The notes beneath the pieces are model-generated. The model had not been told where the DNA came from, made no database searches, and saw only the letters and a list, made by a program, of their open reading frames with translations. Positions 15,791-24,411 of a DNA stretch of 64,000 nt are shown one piece after another. The stretch spans positions 62,001-126,000 of the forward strand of contig CAYZLR010000001.1 of the NCBI GenBank assembly GCA_964479275.1. The letters are read 5' to 3'. Every line of letters starts with the position of its first letter. Position 1 is the stretch's first letter. A program made the translations under genes and the position numbers. This DNA is from CALLPQ01 sp964479275 (GTDB lineage Bacteria; Pseudomonadota; Alphaproteobacteria; Caulobacterales; Parvularculaceae).

Positions 15791-18088
15791 TTACTTCGCT
15801 TTTTGAGCCCACGCCCGGTGCGTGTCGTCCAGTTCAACAGCAGCCATGACCGCGAGGGTGACCAAATCAGTAACGCTAGAGCCGATTTGAGCAATCTGCA
15901 CCGGCCTTTCAAGTCCCATTAGCAAAGGCCCGATTACAGTTGCCTCTCCAATTTCACCCAACAATTTTGTTGAAATTGAACCAGAGTGCAGGCCGGGCAC
16001 CACGAGAACATTAGCTTCACCGTCGAGACGAGAGAAGGGAAAAGCCTCTCTATAGCGCTCATTTAGTGCCATACGAGGGGTCATCTCCCCTTCATAATTA
16101 AAATCAACATCATCGCGCTGGTCGAGAATTTTAACCGCACCGGAAACCCGTCTTGAGTGAGATGTATCCGGATTACCGAAATTGGAATAGGAGACAAAAG
16201 CCACTTTAGGTTCGGTGCCAAGGCGGCGGGCTGCGTGCGCCGTTTGCATGGCAATTTCTGCCAGTTCTTCTGAGCTGGGAAGAATATTGATGTTGGTATC
16301 AGACATGAAAATTGTTCGCCCTTTGGCCAAAACAATTGACATCGCCACTAGCCGTTCTCCGGCGCGCGGATCAAGTACGAGTTTGACATTGTTTAAAGCA
16401 ACATCGAAATTGCGTGTCACACCGGTTACCATGCCGTCGGCATGCCCGAGTGCGAGCATTGAAGAGGCAAAAACATTTCTATCCGTATTGACGAGGCGCT
16501 GGGCGTCTCGAAATAAAAATCCCTGTCTCTGCATGCGTTCATATAAATGCTTAGTATAGATAGCATTATGGGTAGAAATTTTTGCGTTATGTACCTCTAA
16601 GTTTGCATCAGCCGGTAGTCCTGCTTCTTGCAAGCCTTTCTTCACCTCTTCTTCGCGGCCAATCAATATGGCTTTGCCAAATTCTTGTTGTTGAAAGGTG
16701 TATGCAGCACGAATTACGGAAACATTCTCGCCCTCTGCAAAAACAACCCGACGCGGTTTTTTCTGCCCTCTGATTGTTGAGTAAACTTTTTGTAAAAAAG
16801 ATGCTGACGGATCAAGTCTGGCCGCCAATTTATTGCGATAGTTTTGCATGTCTTTAATGGGCTGGCGAGCGACTCCAGTGTCGGCAGCGGCTTTGGCGAC
16901 AGCAGGGGGAACTTCAACCATTAAACGCGGATCGAAAGGCGTTGGGATAATGTATCCGGGGCCATATTTTAACCGTTTCCCATAGGCTGCGGCGACTTCG
17001 TCTGGTACGTCTTCACGGGCCAGTTTTGCCAGAGCTTGGGCGCAGGCAATTTTCATTTCATCATTGATGGTGCGGGCTCGCGCATCAAGGGCCCCGCGAA
17101 AAATATAGGGAAAACCAAGAACATTATTGACCTGATTAGGGTAGTCTGAGCGTCCTGTTGCGATAATGGCATCATCGCGCACAGCCTTAATGTCTTCTGG
17201 CAAAATTTCCGGATCAGGATTGGCCATAACAAATACAATCGGATTTTTTGCCATGGATTTGATCATGTCTTGATTAACAGCGCCAGCAACCGAAAGCCCG
17301 ATTAAAACGTCCGCTCCCTCAACGGCTTCAGACAATGTGTTTTTGTCGGTTTCGACGGCATGGGCAGAGCGCCATTGATCCAGTCCCTCGCGATCTTTGC
17401 GCAATACGCCCTTGCTATCACACACAAGGGCGTTTTCATGGGGCAGTCCCATTGCCTTAATTAACCCAATCACTGAGAGTGCCGAAGATCCAGCTCCGGA
17501 AACTGCGATTTTTATGTCCTTGATCGATTTCCCGGTGATATCAAGCGCATTGAGCAGGCCTGCGGCTGCAATAATAGCGGTGCCGTGCTGGTCATCATGA
17601 AACACTGGAATATCCATGATTTCCTTCAGGCGCTGTTCGATCATGAAGCTTTCAGGGGCAGCAATGTCTTCGAGATTAATGCCACCAAATGCAGGCCCTA
17701 AATAGCGCACACAGTTGATAAAGGCTTCCGGATCTTTGGTATCAACTTCTAAATCAACGCTATCAATGTCAGCAAAGCGCTTGAAGAGTACAGACTTTCC
17801 TTCCATCACCGGCTTTGAGGCGAGCGGTCCAAGGTCTCCTAATCCCAAAATGGCGGTCCCGTTGGAGATTACTGCAACCATATTCCCTTTCGAGGTGTAA
17901 TCGTAGGCTAGATCCGGGTTATCAGCGATACGTTTCACCGGTACAGCAACACCTGGAGAATAAGCCAGTGACAAATCTCGTTGCGTTGCCATGGGCTTGG
18001 TTGGCGTTATTTCTAGTTTTCCGGGCTTCCCGCGGGAGTGAAATAACAAAGCTTCTTCGTCGGTGAATTTCGTGGAGTTATCATCCAT
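15791..18088 (-). CDS. maeB: NADP-dependent malic enzyme with phosphotransacetylase-like C-terminal domain
   Basis: Converts malate to pyruvate, CO2 and NADPH. The 765-residue protein is the MaeB form: a malic-enzyme N-terminal domain (AYSPGVAVPVKRI, GDLGPLASKPVMEGK, FINLEDIAAP-type segment GGINLEDIAAPESF, HDDQHGTAII), the NAD-binding domain (KIAVSGAGSSALSVIGLIKAMG, MANPDPEI, TGRSDYPNQVNNVLGFPYIFRG), and from about residue 430 a Pta-like domain (RRVVFAEGE, SDTNINILPSSEELAEIA, SFSR-type FPFSRLDGEANVLVVPGLHSG). The C-terminal domain is usually not catalytic and is a site of acetyl-CoA control in this family. ATG 18088 follows a strong AAGGAG. Single gene. Confidence 0.96.
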   Translation of the reverse strand: MDDNSTKFTDEEALLFHSRGKPGKLEITPTKPMATQRDLSLAYSPGVAVPVKRIADNPDLAYDYTSKGNMVAVISNGTAILGLGDLGPLASKPVMEGKSVLFKRFADIDSVDLEVDTKDPEAFINCVRYLGPAFGGINLEDIAAPESFMIEQRLKEIMDIPVFHDDQHGTAIIAAAGLLNALDITGKSIKDIKIAVSGAGSSALSVIGLIKAMGLPHENALVCDSKGVLRKDREGLDQWRSAHAVETDKNTLSEAVEGADVLIGLSVAGAVNQDMIKSMAKNPIVFVMANPDPEILPEDIKAVRDDAIIATGRSDYPNQVNNVLGFPYIFRGALDARARTINDEMKIACAQALAKLAREDVPDEVAAAYGKRLKYGPGYIIPTPFDPRLMVEVPPAVAKAAADTGVARQPIKDMQNYRNKLAARLDPSASFLQKVYSTIRGQKKPRRVVFAEGENVSVIRAAYTFQQQEFGKAILIGREEEVKKGLQEAGLPADANLEVHNAKISTHNAIYTKHLYERMQRQGFLFRDAQRLVNTDRNVFASSMLALGHADGMVTGVTRNFDVALNNVKLVLDPRAGERLVAMSIVLAKGRTIFMSDTNINILPSSEELAEIAMQTAHAARRLGTEPKVAFVSYSNFGNPDTSHSRRVSGAVKILDQRDDVDFNYEGEMTPRMALNERYREAFPFSRLDGEANVLVVPGLHSGSISTKLLGEIGEATVIGPLLMGLERPVQIAQIGSSVTDLVTLAVMAAVELDDTHRAWAQKAK

Positions 18089-18281
18089 TGAATTTGGGCT
18101 CCTTGTTGAGATGAAGACTTACCGTGAAAATTTAAAAATGTGAATGCTTTATTTAACCTCTTTGAAGTTGGAGATGAGGAAGTCGAGAATGATTTAAGCT
18201 CGTGCGGATGCCTCTTGTGTAATCTCCGTCCTGTTCATATATCTGCTTGAGCAACACTCATTCTTTATGTAAGGCCCCTCT

Positions 18282-18866
18282 ATGTTTATCCAGACAGAAG
18301 ACACACCAAATCCACAATCGATGAAGTTTTTGCCTGACCGTCCATTGTTGGGGGAAGGGGAGCTTGGATTTGATTTCCCAACGATTGCCAGCGCGGAACG
18401 CTCTCCCCTCGCCGAGTCTTTATTTAGTGTTGATGGTGTCATGGGAGTCTATCTTGGCGCGGATTTTGTCACGGTCACGAAAGATGCCAGTGTTGAGTGG
18501 ATTCATATCAAACCAGAAATTCTTGGGATCATTGCTGATTTTCTTACTGCGGGTCTTCCAATCCTCAAGGAAGGTGCCAAAAAGCAAGCGCCCTCTTCTA
18601 CACCTTTAGAAGATTATGAAGGAGAGGATCGAGAAACTGTTGAACAGATTATCGAGTTGATCGATACGCGGGTGCGCCCGGCAGTAGCCGCTGATGGCGG
18701 CGATATTGTTTTTCATCACTTTGAGCCCAGAACGGGGGTTGTCTTTTTATCGATGCAAGGGGCTTGCGCTGGATGCCCGTCGTCAACGTATACCCTCAAA
18801 GCCGGTATCGAAAATATGCTAAAGCATTATGTGCCGGAAGTGATAAAAGTTGAACCGGTAATGTAG
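18282..18866 (+). CDS. Nfu-type iron-sulphur scaffold protein (NifU C-terminal domain)
   Basis: An Fe-S carrier of 194 residues with the two-domain plan usual in alphaproteobacteria and mitochondria: an N-terminal Nfu_N domain (MFIQTEDTPNPQSMKFLPDR, GVYLGADFVTVTK) and a C-terminal NifU-like domain (about 115-190) with the cluster-binding CxxC in GACAGCPSSTYTLKAGIE, preceded by ELIDTRVRPAVAADGGDI. It is thought to receive a cluster from the SUF or ISC machinery and pass it to target proteins. ATG 18282 follows aaggcc. It stands alone, divergent from maeB, and a palindromic repeat starts 24 bases after its stop. NfuA is a functional name only by similarity. Confidence 0.94.
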   Translation: MFIQTEDTPNPQSMKFLPDRPLLGEGELGFDFPTIASAERSPLAESLFSVDGVMGVYLGADFVTVTKDASVEWIHIKPEILGIIADFLTAGLPILKEGAKKQAPSSTPLEDYEGEDRETVEQIIELIDTRVRPAVAADGGDIVFHHFEPRTGVVFLSMQGACAGCPSSTYTLKAGIENMLKHYVPEVIKVEPVM

Positions 18867-18889
18867 TCTTTTGGGGGCTATCTTTTTTA

Positions 18890-19030
18890 AGAGCCCAGTT
18901 CAAAATTCTATTTTTTGCCGCCTGCAAAAAAGTTTTTCTATACTTCGGGTGCTCATGTGCAATGTGTATGTTGTATTCCCGCTCTCGAAAAATCTGGGTT
19001 TGTCAGGCAAAAGCGAATTTTGAATCGGAC
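18890..19030. repeat. Dispersed palindromic element, copy A
   Basis: About 141 bp starting agagcccagttcaaaattct and ending gcgaattttgaatcgg. The two ends are imperfect inverted repeats of each other, and internal parts (ttttttgccgcctgcaaa on the left, tttgtcaggcaaaa on the right) can also pair, so the whole may fold as one long hairpin. Copy B at 59748-59907 shares the ends and the middle; a further end is at 1-54. It has no open frame of its own; the open frame across it (18915-19169) is not a gene. It behaves like a MITE or palindromic repeat family. Confidence 0.65.
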
Positions 19031-19252
19031 GTTAAGGTGTGCAAAGGTTAGTTGTTTTCAGCTAGGGACCGCGATCATTTTTCCGATGTTTCATTGTGAA
19101 ACATGGCAGTTTTTTAATGAATTCCAGGGGCCTCTAAATGTTCGTGGAATAAAAATTGCAAAGTACTAAAGCATGATAATTTACCCGGTTATAACATGCG
19201 CTGGGGATTTTATTCTGTTTCGGGATACTGGTTTTATTGTGGAAGCCTCCTT

Positions 19253-20233
19253 ATGAGCGCGTTGAAAGGTATTCGTTTTTTTATTGGCAAATTGCCTTCT
19301 TTCACGGCGATTGGTTTTCATGTGCGCAAACGCAAATGGCGTCCCATTCGATCAGATTTTCGTAAACAAACATGGGTTGTGACGGGTGCATCTGATGGTA
19401 TCGGTTATGCGATAGCGGAGCTCGCTGCTCTTAATGGTGCACGCGTGATTGCTATAGGCCGTTCGATCGATAAATTGCAAACGCTTAAATCAAAGACAGA
19501 AATCAAGCTTAAGCATAGAACGCGTATGCGTCCTCAAAATGAAGGATACGGAGCGATTGTTCCTGTTGTTGCTGATTTGTCGGATATGGATGAAATCTCA
19601 AGGCTATGTAAAGCCCTCAATCAAAAAATTAGAATTGATGTCTTAATCAACAATGTCGGCATATTAAATGACATCCACAAGAAGACCCGGGAAGGTTTTG
19701 AGCAAAGCTATGCGGTTAACTTACTCGGGCAATATCACTTTACCGAAAATTTGTTTGCCAGTGGAACTTTTGCGAAAGCGCCGTTGATAATCGCAATGTC
19801 ATCAGGGGGGCTCTACAATGCGCCCCTGAATTTGAAGCTGTTAAATCAATCGCCGAAAGACTTTGATGGGCCGATGGCATATGCTTCTCACAAACGTGCG
19901 CAGCTCGGTCTTGTAGACTATTGGCGGCGTAAACATCGTGAGATAGATGTTTTTACTTATACGATGCATCCAGGTTGGGTGCGCACAACGGGGGTTGAAC
20001 GCTCCATGCCTTTGTTTTCTGCGCTTTTACAATTTATCTTGCGAACCCCTTATCAGGGGGCAGATACAGCTATTTGGTTGGCTCAAAAAAGACCAAGAAC
20101 GAGCGAAAATATTGTTTGGTTTGATCGTAAACCACGTTCGGTGCATTTATTTAAAGATACACGCAGGCCGCGCACAACTATTCATGAAGTCATTAAAACG
20201 ATGAATGGGCATCTTACTGATGTGTTGAGATAA
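19253..20233 (+). CDS. Short-chain dehydrogenase/reductase (DHRS12-like)
   Basis: An NAD(P)-dependent oxidoreductase of the SDR superfamily; substrate unknown. Motifs: cofactor-binding TGASDGIGYAIAELAA (TGxxxGIG), ADLSDMDEI, NNVGIL (NNAG equivalent), catalytic Ser in IAMSSGGLYNAP and the YxxxK pair in YASHKRAQ, then HPGWVRTTGVE. The N-terminal lead-in FFIGKLPSFTAIGFHVRKRKWRP resembles that of DHRS12-type enzymes. A start at 19196 would add 19 residues of odd composition without a ribosome binding site; ATG 19253 follows tggaagcctcctt and is preferred, giving 326 residues. It converges on the LysM gene with seven bases between. Confidence 0.9.
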   Translation: MSALKGIRFFIGKLPSFTAIGFHVRKRKWRPIRSDFRKQTWVVTGASDGIGYAIAELAALNGARVIAIGRSIDKLQTLKSKTEIKLKHRTRMRPQNEGYGAIVPVVADLSDMDEISRLCKALNQKIRIDVLINNVGILNDIHKKTREGFEQSYAVNLLGQYHFTENLFASGTFAKAPLIIAMSSGGLYNAPLNLKLLNQSPKDFDGPMAYASHKRAQLGLVDYWRRKHREIDVFTYTMHPGWVRTTGVERSMPLFSALLQFILRTPYQGADTAIWLAQKRPRTSENIVWFDRKPRSVHLFKDTRRPRTTIHEVIKTMNGHLTDVLR

Positions 20234-20240
20234 TAACGCC

Positions 20241-21221
20241 CTATCCACCATCGGTTTGTTCGTTCGTGTCCTCCTCGGGTACAGAGAATATCTGACCGGG
20301 ATAAATCAAATCTGGGTCTCTGATCTGATCAATATTGGCCGCATAAATAATCGAATATTGTGCGCCGCTACCATAAGCGCGCCGGGCGATGCGCCAAAGG
20401 CTATTGCCCGGTTGCACAACAACTCTGCCATCTCGTAAATCGATTTGCTCAGAAGTTGCCCGTTCAAACGGTAGTTCAATGACATAAGCAGGGCGGCGGC
20501 CTTCTTCATCAAATTGTACAATTAACAATGTATATACACCTGGCGGCATTGTTGTTGTGAGCGTCCAGCGTCCGGTTGCCGTAGACGTTGTGATGCCATA
20601 TCTTTTGCCGTTGCCCAGAACTTCCACTGTCCTGTTAGGTTCCGCGCGGCCAGTGAAAATGACGCTTTCTGAATCGTCGTAATCAATGGAATCAAGCGTT
20701 AAAGGGCCATAAGCGCCATCAGGATCATTGGGGGTTTGCAACACGTCCGTTGCGCCGCCCGGTGTGGTTCGAACCACTAAAGGGCGCTCCCCGCTCTCAG
20801 GGACATAAATCACAATGCTTTCTTCAGAACGGATAATTTGCCCGTCACTGGTTTTCATCGATAAAGAAAGTTCCACAGTGCCAGCAGAAAGCGGTGTCTC
20901 TGTTGCTATTGTCCAGCTGCCGCTACCATCAATAAGTTCGGTGGCGAGCTCTTCTTCATTGGCAAGGACTGTGATCATTGCACCAGCGGCGCCGCGCCCA
21001 GCAATGACAGCAAACCCGTCTCGGCCAACGCGCACAACGTCAAAACTTGGGGGCACAGGGCCCAGTGGCGTATCAGATTGGTTTTGAGGCGCGCTCTGTG
21101 TTTGCGCTTGTTCCAGCGATTGCGACGGTTTATTCGGGCCCAGAAGCTCAAATTTTTCTACGACTTTCCAGGAAATAAATCCTAAAATGATCAGCAACAG
21201 GAAGAGAATGATATAGCGCAT
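20241..21221 (-). CDS. LysM domain membrane-anchored protein
   Basis: A 326-residue envelope protein. It has one N-terminal membrane anchor (residues 3-20, YIILFLLLIILGFISWKVV), a Gln/Pro/Ser-rich linker, two Ig-like or carboxypeptidase-regulatory-like beta domains (about 60-145 with VIAGRGAAGAMITVLAN and 170-255 with FTGRAEPNRTVEVLGNGKRYG) and a C-terminal LysM domain (about 265-315, VVQPGNSLWRIARRAYG to DLIYPGQIFSVPEE) that should bind peptidoglycan. This arrangement is common in alphaproteobacteria, where it is annotated as a LysM peptidoglycan-binding protein with no clear role. It is transcribed towards the SDR gene. Confidence 0.93.
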   Translation of the reverse strand: MRYIILFLLLIILGFISWKVVEKFELLGPNKPSQSLEQAQTQSAPQNQSDTPLGPVPPSFDVVRVGRDGFAVIAGRGAAGAMITVLANEEELATELIDGSGSWTIATETPLSAGTVELSLSMKTSDGQIIRSEESIVIYVPESGERPLVVRTTPGGATDVLQTPNDPDGAYGPLTLDSIDYDDSESVIFTGRAEPNRTVEVLGNGKRYGITTSTATGRWTLTTTMPPGVYTLLIVQFDEEGRRPAYVIELPFERATSEQIDLRDGRVVVQPGNSLWRIARRAYGSGAQYSIIYAANIDQIRDPDLIYPGQIFSVPEEDTNEQTDGG

Positions 21222-21430
21222 CTTTTGTCTCCGATATGAGCCTTAGTATGGGATTTAAAAAGGGTAATAGCGTCAAGTAGGAGCGCTGCGAGAGCAATTG
21301 TCAAGGCCATGGGCCGTCGATCATGCTTGTTTAAATTCACAAATTTCTTTACCCGGTCGAATTTGTCTCTACAATAGCGTGAAAATGAAACGAGAAGCAA
21401 AGCCTTCCTAATTAAAGTTGACTAAAAATC

Positions 21431-21985
21431 ATGAAATCTATCTGTGTTTATTGTGGGTCAGCCCCAGGGGATGACCCCGTCTTTATGAAAACGGCCAGAG
21501 ATATCGGCGAACTTGCGGCTGATGCCGGGTGGCGGGTTGTTTATGGCGGTGGCAAGTTGGGTTTAATGGGGGCAACAGCGAGTGCTGCCCGTGACAAGGG
21601 GGGCGCTGTATATGGCGTAATCCCGAAATTTCTGACTGAAATTGAAGGTGTACTCGAGGGAGTTGAGCACAAGATTGTAGAAACCATGCATGAACGTAAA
21701 ATGCTCATGTTTGAAGAGTCAGATGTGTTTTGCACCTTACCAGGTGGAATCGGCACATTAGAAGAAATCATTGAAACGCTCTCATGGGCCCGTTTATCTC
21801 TGCATAAAAAACCAATCATTGTGGCGAACGTGAATGATTTTTGGTCACCCTTGCAAGAGCTTTTACACCACATTGTCGACCGTAAGTTTGCACCTGACTT
21901 TCTGCATGACACAATTCAGTTCGTTGATACGCCGGAGAAAGTTATTGCAGCAGCAGAATCCAGTCTGTTGGCAAACAAAGCCTGA
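21431..21985 (+). CDS. LOG family protein (cytokinin riboside 5'-monophosphate phosphoribohydrolase type)
   Basis: A 184-residue Rossmann-fold protein of the LOG/TIGR00730 family. The signature PGGIGTLEEIIETLSWA carries the conserved catalytic region PGGxGTxxE, and VVYGGGKLGLMG matches the nucleotide-binding GGGxxGLMG motif, with Lys where Ser or Arg is more usual. Members cleave nucleoside monophosphates such as AMP or cytokinin ribotides to base and ribose phosphate; which substrate applies in bacteria such as this is not known. ATG 21431 has no clear ribosome binding site. The gene is divergent from the LysM gene and is followed by a ribbon-helix-helix gene. Confidence 0.93.
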   Translation: MKSICVYCGSAPGDDPVFMKTARDIGELAADAGWRVVYGGGKLGLMGATASAARDKGGAVYGVIPKFLTEIEGVLEGVEHKIVETMHERKMLMFEESDVFCTLPGGIGTLEEIIETLSWARLSLHKKPIIVANVNDFWSPLQELLHHIVDRKFAPDFLHDTIQFVDTPEKVIAAAESSLLANKA

Positions 21986-22099
21986 TTTACAATAAAATTG
22001 GTCATGGGTAATCTGACCAATATCGGTGAACGGTCAGACGAGAATTGGGGCTATTCAGTCAATAGAGATGAGGCATACTCCTGTGCGTGCAGAGGCTTT

Positions 22100-22339
22100 A
22101 TGAAGAAAAGATCGCTCTCCATTCATGGCCATGCGACAAGCTTGTTGCTGGAGCCGATTTTTTGGGAGCAACTTGAGCATATTGCCCAGCAAAAAGGGTT
22201 AAGCTTGCCGGCATTAATTGCGCATATTGATCGTCAACGGGTTCGCGGTGATAAAAACTCGAACAGCGAAAAATTATCTTCTCTTGCTTCTTGCTTGAGA
22301 GTTTATGTGGTTGAAAATTTACGACATGAAGGCCGTTAA
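22100..22339 (+). CDS. Ribbon-helix-helix domain protein
   Basis: A small protein of 79 residues that is nearly all one RHH_4-type domain. Landmarks are the basic start KKRSLSIHGHATSL, the helix FWEQLEHIAQQKGLSLPALI, and SSLASCLRVYVVENL. These proteins are common in alphaproteobacteria and are presumed DNA-binding regulators, but no target is known. The longer reading frame begins at 21998, yet only ATG 22100 fits the domain and has agaggc just upstream. It follows the LOG gene closely and is probably in the same transcript. Confidence 0.85.
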   Translation: MKKRSLSIHGHATSLLLEPIFWEQLEHIAQQKGLSLPALIAHIDRQRVRGDKNSNSEKLSSLASCLRVYVVENLRHEGR

Positions 22340-22566
22340 GGGATGCTTGACAAAACGCTCTTTACGAAGAACGAGCCAATCCATAATTTTTTCTCATTGA
22401 GATGTTTATTCTTGTGAAAAATGATACCTGGGTTCGGCGCCCTGTGATGGCCAAACACAAAAACATTGTTGTGCTTTTTGAAAGCTATGGATTACTTTTC
22501 ACAGGTTTGTTTATATTGTTTTTATAAAAACCTATGTTTATCGAAAAAAATTGAAGTAGTGGTTCA

Positions 22567-24231
22567 ATGAAGCGAAATCTGGAGACATTTGCAATCCGGT
22601 TATGGGTTCGACTTCGGTTGAAAGCAAAACGATTGCGAGAACGTACCGGAGATTTGACAACATTACGGGTTTGGCTATTCGCCTTGATCATCGGGATTGC
22701 GGTCGGATATGCGGTCATTGGCTTTCGTTTCGCTATTGATCAGGTTTCTTTAATTGCTTTTGGAGAGACTGAGGAAACAATTGCCAGTGGGGCAGCGTCT
22801 CTTGGTTTTATGCGGTCTTGGCTAGCGCCTGTGATCGCTGGCTTGCTGGTATCGTTGATTTTATATTTTGCTGATAAATATAACTGGTTAAAGGGTGGGC
22901 GCGGACAAGGGGTTGCAGATGTCATTGAAGCCCGGGCAGTCTCGGGAGGACGTGTGTCTTTGCGGTCCGGGCTTGCTGCCGCTCTCGTTACGACAGTGTC
23001 TCTTGGTGGCGGTGCCAGCGCTGGACGAGAAGGACCTGCTGTTCATTTGGGGGCAACCATTGCTTCCTATCTTGATCGTCACTTTGGCTTTTCTTTGCAT
23101 GACCGGCGTACTCTGTTGGGGTGCGGGGCTGCGGCGGCGGTGGCGACAAGTTTTAATGCCCCTATCGCCGGCGTATTATTTGCGCTTGAAGTTGTGCTTG
23201 GAAATTATGCGCTCTCTGTCTTTGGGCCAATTGCATTAGCAAGCGTATCAGCGGCGGTTGTAGGTCACTTTCACTTTGGGGAATTGCCCGCTTTTGCCGT
23301 ACCCGCTTATGGGCAATCGGGATCAATTGATGTGGCGCTCTCGGCGGTCTTGGGGGTGTTGTGCGGAGCGGCCGCGATCGTTTTTTTGCTGACTACGGAA
23401 TATTTCACAGAAAAAGTCCGAGATTTTGCCGTCGCCCGCAAAATCTCGTTTCTCCTTCTCCCGCCTATCGGGGGGCTTTTTGTTGGTTTAATCGGCGCCA
23501 TTCAACCGGAAATTTTTGGCGTTGGTTACGAGGCCATCACAAATGCGCTCGCGGGCAATTATAGTCTGCAAGCACTTGTCGGAATTTTAATTTTAAAATT
23601 ATTGGCAACCGCCATTACTGTTTCCTGCCGGTTTGGAGGCGGTGTTTTCTCGCCGGGTTTGTTTGTCGGCGTTTTTGTTGGGGCGGCCTATGGCTTAATC
23701 TTATCCATTTTATTGCCTGGCACCGGGGCGCAATCGAGTTATTTTGCGATGGTGGGAATGGGCGCAGCAGCGGGTGCCATTATTGGTGCGCCGATTTCAA
23801 CCACCTTAATCGCTTTTGAGCTTACGGGTGATTATAGCATGGCGATTTCTTTACTGGTCGCGGTTTCGATTGCAACATTGCTTACTCAGTGGGTGTGCGG
23901 GCGATCTTTTTTCCATTGGCAATTATCCCGGCGTGGGTATGATTTATCGGAAGGGCCACAAGGGGTGATTTTGCAAACCATCAGGGTGCGTGATGTTATG
24001 GAAAAAATGCCAGTTCAGGCGCCACTTTCTGAAGACACCATCCGTCTTGATGTCACGCAATCTCTCGGGAGTGCGCTTGCCAGTTTTGAGGGACGTAGTG
24101 AGTTGGGGCTGCCTGTCGTTGATGGGGCGAGCGGCGCTGCAGATCAACCGATTGGGTATTTAACGAGGATACGCGCATTGGCCGCTTACAACAAAGCCTT
24201 AATTGAAAGCCATGTTGAGCATCATCGTTAA
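22567..24231 (+). CDS. ClC-family chloride channel/antiporter with C-terminal CBS region
   Basis: A 554-residue ClC protein with about ten or more membrane spans (residues 30-450). The gating-glutamate motif is intact (AGREGPAVHLGA), as is GGGVFSPGLFVG (GxFxP). In place of the selectivity motif GSGIP it has GRGQGVADVIEA, and the region usually holding the ion-binding Tyr reads RSFFHWQLSRRG, so two central anion ligands appear replaced. A partial CBS-like regulatory segment follows (VRDVMEKMPVQAPLSEDTIR to IGYLTRIRALAAYN). A long basic cytoplasmic N-terminus (RLRLKAKRLRERTG) precedes the first span. Ion and direction of transport are not certain. Single gene with a 227-base upstream region. 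Confidence 0.92.
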   Translation: MKRNLETFAIRLWVRLRLKAKRLRERTGDLTTLRVWLFALIIGIAVGYAVIGFRFAIDQVSLIAFGETEETIASGAASLGFMRSWLAPVIAGLLVSLILYFADKYNWLKGGRGQGVADVIEARAVSGGRVSLRSGLAAALVTTVSLGGGASAGREGPAVHLGATIASYLDRHFGFSLHDRRTLLGCGAAAAVATSFNAPIAGVLFALEVVLGNYALSVFGPIALASVSAAVVGHFHFGELPAFAVPAYGQSGSIDVALSAVLGVLCGAAAIVFLLTTEYFTEKVRDFAVARKISFLLLPPIGGLFVGLIGAIQPEIFGVGYEAITNALAGNYSLQALVGILILKLLATAITVSCRFGGGVFSPGLFVGVFVGAAYGLILSILLPGTGAQSSYFAMVGMGAAAGAIIGAPISTTLIAFELTGDYSMAISLLVAVSIATLLTQWVCGRSFFHWQLSRRGYDLSEGPQGVILQTIRVRDVMEKMPVQAPLSEDTIRLDVTQSLGSALASFEGRSELGLPVVDGASGAADQPIGYLTRIRALAAYNKALIESHVEHHR

Positions 24232-24411
24232 TGATTGTACCAAAAACGATATCGCCTCTTTTTGCGGTGGAACAGATTTTCAAAACTCGAGCGATGTAAA
24301 ATTTTCTTTGACACCATAATTTACAGAATTTCCTAAAGTCTGGCTGTAACCGAGTTAGTGACATAATCCCCCTTCTATCTGCTTGCAATGCGCGTTACGC
24401 ATCGGTAAGTC

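Noticed and set aside
18915..19169. Open frame downstream of the Nfu gene
   Set aside because: It lies across the palindromic element copy A and has an atypical composition.
22518..22531. gtttttataaaaac palindrome before the ClC gene
   Set aside because: A-T rich palindromes arise easily by chance; no pairing partner or known site was found.
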